10,135 nt of DNA from JAZGAE01 sp036475545. Its GTDB lineage: Bacteria; Pseudomonadota; Alphaproteobacteria; DATDPM01. The position numbers and the translations under genes are program-made. The stretch is taken from contig JAZGAE010000004.1 of assembly GCA_036475545.1 (NCBI GenBank), positions 1-10,135 of the forward strand. The letters are read 5' to 3'. Position 1 is the first letter of the stretch; each line of letters begins with the position of its first letter. A model generated the notes under the pieces. It searched no databases. It worked only from the letters and a program-made list of their open reading frames with translations, and had not been told where the DNA came from. Positions 1 to 5,228 of this stretch are shown one piece after another.

Positions 1-667
1 GCTTGACCGCCCGCTCGCCCGCGCGCCGGCCGATCTCCTCCGGGGGGTCGAGATCGCTTGCGTAAACGGCGCTCATGTAGTCGTAGTCCCGCTCCATGGC
101 GGTCCCCTTGCCGGCCAGCACGGAGACGATCACGCTGTGCCGCGTGACGGCGTAGCAGCCGTTGAACCCGTTGCTCGCAGCCAGCGCGATGCGGGTGCGG
201 CTCCAGCCTGCCTCGGCGCCTTCCGAGTTGGTCACGCCGGGAACCGCCATGGCCGCCGACTCGACCCGCTCGGCGCGCTCGATGAGCTCGCCCGCTTCGG
301 GCTCGTGCGGGTCCACGATATCGAGGTCGGGAATCTCGCGGGCGACCTCGCCGGGCTCGGCGAGGCCGCAGTGGGGGTCCTCGGGCACGGACTTGACCAT
401 CGCCATGACCCGCTGGATGAGCTCCTCAAGCGCCCGCGGGGACTGGTCGGTGGAGGAGACCACCGCCTGGCGCTTGCCGACGAGCACTCTGAGCCCCACC
501 TCCTTGCTCTCGGCCCGCTCGAGCCGCTCCGGCTTGCCGAGCCGCTGGGCGGCATCGAGGGAGGCGCTCTCGAACATGACCGCATCGGCGGCATCGGCGC
601 CCGCGGCCCGGGCGCGCCGGATGAGGTCGTTGGGAACGTTCAGGGCCTCGCCTTGCTCTGGCATCAT
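1..667 (-). CDS. pmbA: PmbA/TldE-family protein (modulator of DNA gyrase / peptidase partner), N-terminal part, cut by window edge
   Basis: Reading the minus strand from an ATG-ATG pair at 667/664 gives an open frame of 222 codons that runs off the left edge, about half of the usual ~450-residue family length. The frame reads EVGLRVLVGKRQAVVSSTD, then PEDPHCGLAEP, and later ASNGFNGCYAVTRHS, which is the N-terminal domain style of PmbA/TldE rather than TldD. Family knowledge: TldD and PmbA (TldE) form a heterodimeric cytoplasmic metalloprotease that degrades unfolded peptides and processes small peptides such as microcin B17 and CcdA; the metal site is in TldD, so PmbA is the non-metal partner. 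The C-terminal domain is outside the window. The Shine-Dalgarno upstream of the ATG pair is weak, so the choice between 667 and 664, or a slightly earlier start, is uncertain. It faces an accessory-looking intergenic segment rather than an operon partner. The family call is firm; the exact start is not. Confidence 0.85.
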   Translation of the reverse strand, partial: MMPEQGEALNVPNDLIRRARAAGADAADAVMFESASLDAAQRLGKPERLERAESKEVGLRVLVGKRQAVVSSTDQSPRALEELIQRVMAMVKSVPEDPHCGLAEPGEVAREIPDLDIVDPHEPEAGELIERAERVESAAMAVPGVTNSEGAEAGWSRTRIALAASNGFNGCYAVTRHSVIVSVLAGKGTAMERDYDYMSAVYASDLDPPEEIGRRAGERAVK

Positions 668-874
668 GGCTTGCGTTGTCCGGGTTCGGTGAGAGAGGGG
701 GACACGAAACCTTCATTGTTATGTGGGCCGGGGCCTCGTCATTTCCAGACCGCCTCGCCCGGGTCCCGTCACGCGCGACGGGGCTTGTGGTGCCGCGGCA
801 AGCGCCGGGCCACGCCTGTGTCCCGAGGGGGCGGCCCGCCTTTACGCGGCGCTCATCTTCGGAGCCTGCGTCGC

Positions 875-903
875 CTGAGGTGCGCGATCGTCTTTGCTAT
901 GAT
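875..903 (+). promoter_or_regulatory. Possible plus-strand promoter with extended -10
   Basis: TGCTATGAT (895-903) contains a 5/6 match to the -10 consensus (TATGAT, 898-903) and the TG of an extended -10. The hexamer 17 bp upstream, CTGAGG (875-880), matches the -35 consensus at only 3/6, which is tolerable for an extended -10 promoter. A start near 910 would place the 12-bp hairpin at 927-956 close to the 5' end of the transcript. No plus-strand gene follows, so if it is real it would make a non-coding or antisense RNA. Chance matches of this quality are common. Confidence 0.3.
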
Positions 904-926
904 GCGGAAGCAACGGACATGGAAAT

Positions 927-956
927 CGGCTGGCATGTCGCATAACATGCCAGCCG
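927..956. repeat. Perfect 12-bp inverted repeat (hairpin), 6-nt loop
   Basis: CGGCTGGCATGT (927-938) and its exact reverse complement ACATGCCAGCCG (945-956) flank the 6-nt loop CGCATA. It lies about 95 bp beyond the stop codon of the small exported-protein gene on the minus strand. On that strand the hairpin is followed by ATTTCC, only a weak U-run, so it could be a poor terminator or an mRNA-stabilising 3' hairpin. On the plus strand it follows a promoter-like -10 by about 24 bp. A perfect 12-bp GC-rich arm is unlikely by chance, but its role is open. Confidence 0.75.
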
Positions 957-1051
957 CAGATGTGATCAGTCATGAGGCCGAAGCAGGAGTGGGATTTGAA
1001 GCCCGATCTCCCGCTACGACGGCTTGCGCCGGGCCAAGGCGGGCGACAGGC

Positions 1052-1591
1052 TCACTTGATCTCCCAGGTCGTGGTGTGCGGGATGTCCATCGACGTAAGA
1101 CCACCGCCGCCAGCCAGTGGAGGCAAGGAGATACACGCAAATGGCTCACGCCCAGTGATCCCCGCGTATTTGCCGGTGCCGCCTGTGATGAAATGGATTC
1201 CACAGTCCCGATCCGGCAGCGACTCGTCGACTTCGCGAGTATCAAATCTCGAGAAGATCATGTCACCGTCGGCATCGGTCAAGGCGCAGGCGCCGTCGAG
1301 GTATGTCACATCGCCCGACTCAACGCTCACCGCCGCGCACCGCGCCGACATCTTGTCGAGCATCTTTCCGCCTTCCATGTTTTCGGTGGTCCCGACCATC
1401 TCCAGCGTAGTAACCGTGAGGCCCGGAACGTCGAAGCCCCCCACCGGCCGAAAAACGAAGTGCGTTACGTAGGGCGTGGTCCCCTTCTTTACCTGCGGTG
1501 GCATGTCTGCCGGATCTCCCAGGACCGTCCCGGGTGCAAGGGCCATGACTACCCCTGAGAAAAGTGCTGCCGTGATAAATTTGCCGTGCAT
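1052..1591 (-). CDS. Small secreted protein with allene-oxide-cyclase-barrel-like features
   Basis: A 179-residue protein starts at ATG 1591, chosen because GGGAGG (1600-1605, minus strand) lies 8 nt upstream and because this start exposes a signal peptide. Residues 2-4 carry His and Lys, followed by a hydrophobic core (about 5-24), with cleavage likely near residues 24-29. An earlier in-frame start at 1636 would bury the signal. The mature part is short beta-strand-like segments and contains TDADGD (105-110) and the Gly-rich ITGGTGKYAGITG (135-147), a combination I associate with bacterial uncharacterised proteins of the allene oxide cyclase-like barrel fold. Four cysteines (85, 102, 130, 153) could form two disulfides, fitting export to the periplasm or outside. 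There is no evidence for cyclase activity, and the substrate is unknown. It stands alone between pmbA and a transposase stump, with no operon partner, which suggests accessory origin. The gene is well supported; the fold assignment is moderate. Confidence 0.75.
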   Translation of the reverse strand: MHGKFITAALFSGVVMALAPGTVLGDPADMPPQVKKGTTPYVTHFVFRPVGGFDVPGLTVTTLEMVGTTENMEGGKMLDKMSARCAAVSVESGDVTYLDGACALTDADGDMIFSRFDTREVDESLPDRDCGIHFITGGTGKYAGITGREPFACISLPPLAGGGGLTSMDIPHTTTWEIK

Positions 1592-1713
1592 TTTCTTGTC
1601 CTCCCACATTAGCTTTTGCCACTGAGTGTTATCCACACGACGGCGGACAGGTTCAGGTAACTCTCAAAAGTATCGCTCTTACGCAACGTTCCTCCCCCTT
1701 CCGCCCTGAGCAT

Positions 1714-1747
1714 CTGCGCAACCCAAAGGAAGCGCAGGCGACCTGCG
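1714..1747 (+). other. Two overlapping, mutually exclusive hairpins
   Basis: CTGCGC (1714-1719) pairs perfectly with GCGCAG (1732-1737) around a 12-nt loop. The second arm overlaps CGCAGG (1733-1738), which pairs perfectly with CCTGCG (1742-1747) around the 3-nt loop CGA. Only one of the two can form at a time. This arrangement resembles alternative structures in leader RNAs or small RNAs, but GC-rich DNA gives such pairs by chance fairly often. It lies upstream of the terminator-like element at 1807-1841 on the same strand. Confidence 0.35.
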
Positions 1748-1806
1748 GTGTCCTAATCAATGTGCAGTGCGAGCGCGCCAAAGCCTCCCGACCCCCGCGC
1801 GATGCG

Positions 1807-1841
1807 CGTAATCGCTACGATACTGATTACGGTTTTTTTTT
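1807..1841 (+). terminator. Terminator-like hairpin followed by nine T
   Basis: CGTAATC (1807-1813) and GATTACG (1825-1831) form a perfect 7-bp stem with an 11-nt loop, followed by one G and then nine T (1833-1841). This is the layout of an intrinsic terminator on the plus strand, though the stem is AT-containing and the loop is large. No plus-strand gene lies upstream within the window up to this point, so the terminated transcript, if any, would be non-coding or antisense. On the minus strand the same sequence is part of the distal upstream region of the exported-protein gene. Confidence 0.5.
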
Positions 1842-1843
1842 GC

Positions 1844-1858
1844 AATAATAATAATAAT
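1844..1858. repeat. (AAT)5 trinucleotide tract
   Basis: Five tandem AAT units directly follow the T9 run and a TGC. The flanks CAATA and TATTG make the tract part of a loose palindrome (1843-1862). Such AT-rich microsatellites are unusual in DNA of this GC content. It is non-coding and its length could vary between strains. Confidence 0.7.
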
Positions 1859-1979
1859 ATTGTGCAGCGTGCGGCTTAATAAGCCTCTCTTTTGCATGGT
1901 TTACTTATCAAGCGAACGAACTAGTGGATTGACGCCGACGGGGATTCACAGCCGGGGCGGGCCGTGCGAATCTCGCCAG

Positions 1980-2183
1980 ATGGCACAGGATCTCTGCGTT
2001 CTCGTTTCCGCTGACGACCGTGGCCGGCTGGAGCGGATCGTCGGTGATCGCAATACCCCGCAGAAGCACATTTGGCGCGCGCTCATTGTCCTGCACTCGG
2101 CCAGGCGCAGGGCCCCGTGGACGGAGGGGCCGGCGTCGCCGGCGGCGATCAGGCCGCGCCCGCGCGCCGTGAGCGGCGTTTAA
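1980..2183 (+). pseudogene. IS630-family transposase, N-terminal remnant
   Basis: From ATG 1980 the frame reads MAQDLCVLVSADDRGRLERI, then VGDRNTPQKHIWRALIVLHSA. This matches the conserved start of IS630-family transposases, where a sequence like DRNTPQKHVWRARIVLLSADG leads into the helix-turn-helix DNA-binding domain. The resemblance stops at about 2102. The remaining codons to the stop at 2181-2183 are Pro/Arg/Ala-rich and unlike a transposase, and they overlap the last codon and stop of dapE on the other strand. The HTH recognition part and the whole DDE catalytic domain are absent, so it cannot transpose. Only about 41 of roughly 350 residues remain. I saw no clear terminal inverted repeats or TA duplication. 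Family membership is recognised by eye and is reasonably sure; the function is lost. Confidence 0.65.
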
Positions 2184-3358
2184 ATCCTCCCCCCGCCGCC
2201 CGCGGCCGCGAGGAACCGGTCGAGCACCTCCTTGTACACGCCGGTGAGCGCCTCCAGATCGGCCAGCGCCACGCATTCGTCCACCTTGTGCATGGTGCGG
2301 CCGGGCAGCCCGAACTCGGCCACCGGACAGTGGCGGTGGAGGAAGCGGCCGTCCGAGGTGCCGCCGGAGGTGCCGAGCTCGGGCCGGAGCCCGAGCGCGG
2401 ACTCGACCGCTGCCGCGACCAGTTCCGCGAACGGTCCCGGCGGGCTGAGGAATGCCTCGCCGGAGACCTGGATGTCGAGGTCATAGCGCCCGCCCTCGCC
2501 GGCGGCCTCATCGAACGTCCGGCGCAGCCACTCGCCGAGCCCCTCGGCCGAATGGAGGTCGTTGAAGCGGATGTTGAAGCTGGCGCGGGCCGCGGCCGGG
2601 ATGACGTTGGTGGCGGGGTTGGCGACGTCGATCGTCGTGATCTCGACGCTGGAGGGATCGAATCGCTCGCTGCCGCCGTCGAGCGGCTCCGCCGTGATGG
2701 CGGCGAGCATGGCGATCAGCCGCGGGATCGGATTGCTGGCCAGGTGGGGATACGCGGTGTGGCCCTGGGCGCCGTGGACGGTGAGGTGGCCGCTGAGGCT
2801 GCCGCGCCGGCCCACCTTGACCGTGTCGCCGAGGCGGCTCACGCAGGTGGGCTCGCCGACCAGGCAGGCATCCAGCGTCTCGCCGCGCTCGGCCAGCCAG
2901 CGCAGCACCCGGGCGGTGCCGTTGATGGCCGGGCCCTCCTCGTCGCCGGTGATGAGCAGGCTGATGGACCCAACAGGGCCGTCCCCGCGCTCGCCCAGGT
3001 AGCGGCCGGCGGCGGCGATGAAGCAGGCGATCGCGCCCTTCATGTCGGTGGCGCCGCGCCCGTAGAGGGTGTCCCCTCGCACCTCGGCGGAGAACGGGTC
3101 GACCGTCCAGCCGTCGCGGGAGCCCGGCGGCACCACGTCGGTGTGGCCGGCGAAGCACAGGTTGGGGGGCTCGGTGCCGATGCGGGCGTAGAGGTTGTCC
3201 ACCTCCGCCGTGCCCGCCTCGGCGAAGGTCAGCCGGTGGCAGGTGAAGCCGAGCGCCTCCAGGGCCGCCTGCACCACCTGCAGCGCGCCCTCGTCCCGGG
3301 GCGTGACACTGGGGCAGCGGATCAGGTCGCTGGCGAGGGCAAGGGGGGCGATGTCCAA
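2180..3358 (-). CDS. dapE: Succinyl-diaminopimelate desuccinylase DapE
   Basis: A 392-residue M20-family metallopeptidase-fold enzyme that hydrolyses N-succinyl-L,L-2,6-diaminopimelate to L,L-diaminopimelate and succinate in the cytoplasm, for lysine and peptidoglycan synthesis. Visible signatures are RCPSVTP (14-20), GHTDVVPPG (71-79) with zinc ligand His72 and Asp74, GRGATDMKG (100-108) with bridging Asp105, TGDEEG (137-142) with the catalytic and zinc glutamates 140/141, VGEPT (167-171) with Glu169, and the C-terminal TMHKVDE with His357. All expected metal and catalytic residues are therefore present and the length is normal. The start codon is TTG at 3358, one nucleotide after the dapD stop. 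There is no nearby in-frame ATG (the first internal Met is residue 106), and no clear Shine-Dalgarno precedes the TTG, so translation is probably coupled to dapD. Downstream lies the IS630 stump, not another lysine gene. Confidence 0.96.
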   Translation of the reverse strand: MDIAPLALASDLIRCPSVTPRDEGALQVVQAALEALGFTCHRLTFAEAGTAEVDNLYARIGTEPPNLCFAGHTDVVPPGSRDGWTVDPFSAEVRGDTLYGRGATDMKGAIACFIAAAGRYLGERGDGPVGSISLLITGDEEGPAINGTARVLRWLAERGETLDACLVGEPTCVSRLGDTVKVGRRGSLSGHLTVHGAQGHTAYPHLASNPIPRLIAMLAAITAEPLDGGSERFDPSSVEITTIDVANPATNVIPAAARASFNIRFNDLHSAEGLGEWLRRTFDEAAGEGGRYDLDIQVSGEAFLSPPGPFAELVAAAVESALGLRPELGTSGGTSDGRFLHRHCPVAEFGLPGRTMHKVDECVALADLEALTGVYKEVLDRFLAAAGGGGRI

Positions 3359-3359
3359 T

Positions 3360-4217
3360 TTACGCGCGCAGCAGCTCGTTGATGGAGGTCTTCGACCGGG
3401 TCCTCTCGTCGACCTGCTTGACGATGACCGCGCAGTAGAGGTTCGGCCCCGGGCCGCCGTCCGCGAGCGGCTTGCCCGGCAGCGTGCCCGGTACCACCAC
3501 CGAGTAGGCCGGCACCCGGCCGTAATGGATCTCGCCGCTGGCGCGGTTCACGATCTTCGTGGAGGCCCCGATGTAGACCCCCATCGCCAACACCGCGCCC
3601 TGTTCGACGACGACCCCTTCGGCCACCTCGGCGCGGGCGCCGATGAAGCAGCCGTCCTCGATGATGACCGGGCTGGCCTGCACCGGCTCGAGGACGCCGC
3701 CGATCCCGGCGCCGCCCGAGATATGGACGTTGGCGCCGACCTGGGCGCAGGAGCCGACCGTCGCCCAGGTGTCGACCATGGTGGCTTCCCCGACGCGGGC
3801 GCCGACGTTGACGAAGCACGGCATCAGCACCGCGTCCGGGGCGATGTAGGCGGAGTACCGCACCACGCAGCCCGGCACCGCGCGGAAACCGGCGGACCGG
3901 AACCGCTCCTCGTTCCAGCCGGCGAACTTGGGCGGGATCTTGTCGAACCATCCCGCTTCGCCGCGGGCCCGGTCCCGGGGGCCGCCCAGCGTCACCACCG
4001 GATCGTTGAGCCGGAACGAGAGCAGCACCGCCTTCTTCAGCCACTGGTTGACCTGCCAGGTGTCTCCGACCTTCTCGGCGACACGGACGGTGCCGGAATC
4101 CAGGAGCTCGAGCGCCCGCTCGACGGCGTCCCGGACCGCGCCCTTGGTATCGGCGTCGACTCCGTCTCGTTTGTCCCATGCGGCGTCGATGGTCGCTTGC
4201 AGATCGCTGTGAGTCAT
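3360..4217 (-). CDS. dapD: 2,3,4,5-tetrahydropyridine-2,6-dicarboxylate N-succinyltransferase DapD
   Basis: A 285-residue enzyme that transfers succinyl from succinyl-CoA to tetrahydrodipicolinate, opening the succinylase branch of diaminopimelate/lysine synthesis. It works as a cytoplasmic homotrimer in this family. The N-terminal helical domain is followed by a left-handed beta-helix of hexapeptide repeats (about 115-245). This includes the DapD signature MVDTWATVGSCAQVG (147-161) and NVHISGGAGIGGVLEP (163-178). The start was taken at ATG 4217 (MTHSDLQATIDAAW), which gives the usual family length and has AAGG about 8 nt upstream. An earlier in-frame TTG at 4250 would add 11 residues unlike the family. 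It sits 67 bp after the HAD gene and is followed 1 nt later by dapE, so dapDE form one unit. A possible promoter lies in the 67-bp gap. Confidence 0.96.
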   Translation of the reverse strand: MTHSDLQATIDAAWDKRDGVDADTKGAVRDAVERALELLDSGTVRVAEKVGDTWQVNQWLKKAVLLSFRLNDPVVTLGGPRDRARGEAGWFDKIPPKFAGWNEERFRSAGFRAVPGCVVRYSAYIAPDAVLMPCFVNVGARVGEATMVDTWATVGSCAQVGANVHISGGAGIGGVLEPVQASPVIIEDGCFIGARAEVAEGVVVEQGAVLAMGVYIGASTKIVNRASGEIHYGRVPAYSVVVPGTLPGKPLADGGPGPNLYCAVIVKQVDERTRSKTSINELLRA

Positions 4218-4259
4218 GCTGGCGCCTTGGGCGCGGGTGGAGGACAACAAGCGGTGCAG

Positions 4260-4288
4260 AAAATGAGGGAGGGGGCGCCCGCTGTCAA
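4260..4288 (-). promoter_or_regulatory. Possible promoter for dapDE
   Basis: On the minus strand a perfect -35 consensus, TTGACA (4288-4283), overlaps the stop codon of the HAD gene. It is followed after exactly 17 bp by CATTTT (4265-4260), a 3/6 match to the -10 consensus. A start near 4253 would leave a leader of about 35 nt before the dapD ATG. It could let dapDE be expressed apart from the HAD gene. The strong -35 supports it; the weak -10 does not. Confidence 0.35.
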
Positions 4289-5007
4289 CGCCGTCCCTCG
4301 GCGCGCGTCGCGACGATCCCCTGGAGCCAGCCCACGAGATCGTCGGTCACGTGGTCGATGAACGACTCCACCGGGCCGCGGCCGTGGTCGAACTCCGCCC
4401 AGATCGTGTCGTTGCGCACCCATACGGTGGTCATGCCCAGGGCGGAGGCCGGCGCCAGGTTCCGCGGCAGGTCCTCGAGGATCGCGGTGGTCCGTGGCGC
4501 GAGGCCATGATCGCGGATGAGCGCGCGATAGGCCTCGGGGTCGGGCTTGCAACGGTACCCGGCGGCGGTGATGTCGAAGACGCCGTCGAAGTGCTCCTTG
4601 ATCCCGAGCCGGTCCATGACCTTGCCGGCGTGTTCCGCCGAGCCGTTGGTGAACACGATCTTGCGGCCCTCGAGCCGGGACAGCACCTCCGCCAGCGCCG
4701 GGCTCGGCTCCAGTGGCGACATGTCGATCTCGTGGACATATTCGAGGAAGGCCACGGGGTTGGTCCCGTGATTGGTCATCAGGCCCCGGAGCGTCGTGCC
4801 GTAGTCGCGGAAGTACGCCTTCTGGATGCGCCGCGCCTCGGCGCCGTCCACCTCGAGCGCGGCGGCGATGAATTCGCCCATGCGCCGGTCGATCTCCCCG
4901 AACAGGTCCGAGGAAGCCGGATACAGGGTGTTGTCGAGGTCGAACACCCAGGCCTCGACGTGATCGAGATCGGGGCCCGGCCCGGCCCCGGAACGGGTCC
5001 GTGTCAT
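4285..5007 (-). CDS. HAD-superfamily hydrolase, pyrimidine 5'-nucleotidase type
   Basis: A 240-residue HAD phosphohydrolase with all four motifs: FDLDNTLYP (22-30; nucleophile Asp23 and Asp25), VFTNGS (118-123; motif II Thr120), RCKPDP (152-157; Lys154) and ILEDLPRNL (176-184; acidic Glu178/Asp179). The wording DLDNTLYP followed by a helical cap of about 90 residues is that of the pyrimidine 5'-nucleotidase (SDT1-like) subgroup, which dephosphorylates UMP/CMP-type nucleotides. The actual substrate here is inferred. The start is ATG 5007; an in-frame TTG at 5043 would add 12 residues of poor quality before the conserved region, and no strong Shine-Dalgarno decides it. It reads into dapD with a 67-bp gap and is divergent from the EAL gene. 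As I recall, this gene stands next to argB and dapD in many alphaproteobacteria; the link to lysine synthesis is positional only. Confidence 0.9.
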   Translation of the reverse strand: MTRTRSGAGPGPDLDHVEAWVFDLDNTLYPASSDLFGEIDRRMGEFIAAALEVDGAEARRIQKAYFRDYGTTLRGLMTNHGTNPVAFLEYVHEIDMSPLEPSPALAEVLSRLEGRKIVFTNGSAEHAGKVMDRLGIKEHFDGVFDITAAGYRCKPDPEAYRALIRDHGLAPRTTAILEDLPRNLAPASALGMTTVWVRNDTIWAEFDHGRGPVESFIDHVTDDLVGWLQGIVATRAEGRR

Positions 5008-5228
5008 GGCCGATAGTGTGGGTTGCGCGCGGACCCGTGGCAACCCCCGAACCGCGCCGGCCCGCCGCCGCCGACCTGGGCGACCCGCAACAACTCCTTA
5101 AATTGCAACAATTTTTTAATGTGTTCGCGTTAGCCTTGCCGCGCCCGGACCCTCGGCAGTCCGCCATCTACGGTAGTGCCGAGGCTCCGCGTCATCACCA
5201 AAGGTTGCAACGGAGGGGCCGCAAGGGG
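5008..5228. promoter_or_regulatory. Divergent control region between the HAD gene and the c-di-GMP operon
   Basis: This 221-bp gap separates two genes reading outward and so should hold both promoters. It contains an AT-rich island (5098-5120) unlike the GC-rich flanks. In it lies the 15-bp palindrome AAATTGCAACAATTT (5100-5114; 6-bp arms, 3-bp centre). The core TTGCAAC occurs again at 5205-5211 inside the perfect palindrome GTTGCAAC (5204-5211), just before the Shine-Dalgarno of the EAL gene. Two sites sharing a core about 100 bp apart could bind one regulator. I found no convincing -35/-10 pair on either strand. Confidence 0.45.

Larger units (their letters stand above)
668..1051. other. 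384-bp gene-free stretch between pmbA and the small exported-protein gene
   Basis: No convincing coding frame is seen here. The small open frames on both strands are low-complexity Arg/Pro/Ser-rich readings of GC-rich DNA with no recognisable motif. What it does hold is a 6-bp inverted repeat CCCGTC/GACGGG (765-782), a promoter-like extended -10 (898-903, plus strand) and a perfect 12-bp hairpin (927-956). It must also hold the pmbA promoter, but I could not find a convincing -35/-10 pair for it. Confidence 0.6.
1592..1979. other. 388-bp gene-free, structured and partly AT-rich stretch
   Basis: No coding frame is supported between the small exported-protein gene and the transposase stump. 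It contains the 5' leader of the exported-protein gene, two mutually exclusive hairpins (1714-1747), a terminator-like hairpin with T9 (1807-1841), an (AAT)5 tract (1844-1858) and a short inverted repeat GGCTT/AAGCC (1873-1885). The 1833-1862 part is strikingly AT-rich against the GC-rich surroundings, consistent with foreign or intergenic origin. Confidence 0.6.

Noticed and set aside
765..782. 6-bp inverted repeat CCCGTC/GACGGG considered as a terminator
   Set aside because: There is no T-run on either side and the stem is short. Such repeats are frequent in DNA of this GC content.
981..1015. Resemblance to the reverse complement of a tRNA T-arm (GGGATTTGAA followed by CCCGATCTCCC)
   Set aside because: The T-loop context carries an extra base, so the 5-bp T-stem does not pair properly, and no anticodon arm, D-arm or acceptor stem could be found. 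It may be chance or a decayed fragment at most.
137..1558. 473-codon plus-strand frame across pmbA, the gap and the exported-protein gene
   Set aside because: It runs opposite two real genes and an intergenic gap. Its composition is Arg/Gly/His-rich with no conserved motif.
1860..1979. Extension of the transposase-remnant frame upstream to 1860
   Set aside because: The added residues are unlike IS630 transposases. The resemblance begins at about ATG 1980.
2072..3382. 436-codon plus-strand frame across dapE
   Set aside because: It is antisense to dapE, which has all catalytic residues. The translation is a low-complexity Ala/Gly/Arg/Glu repeat-like shadow.
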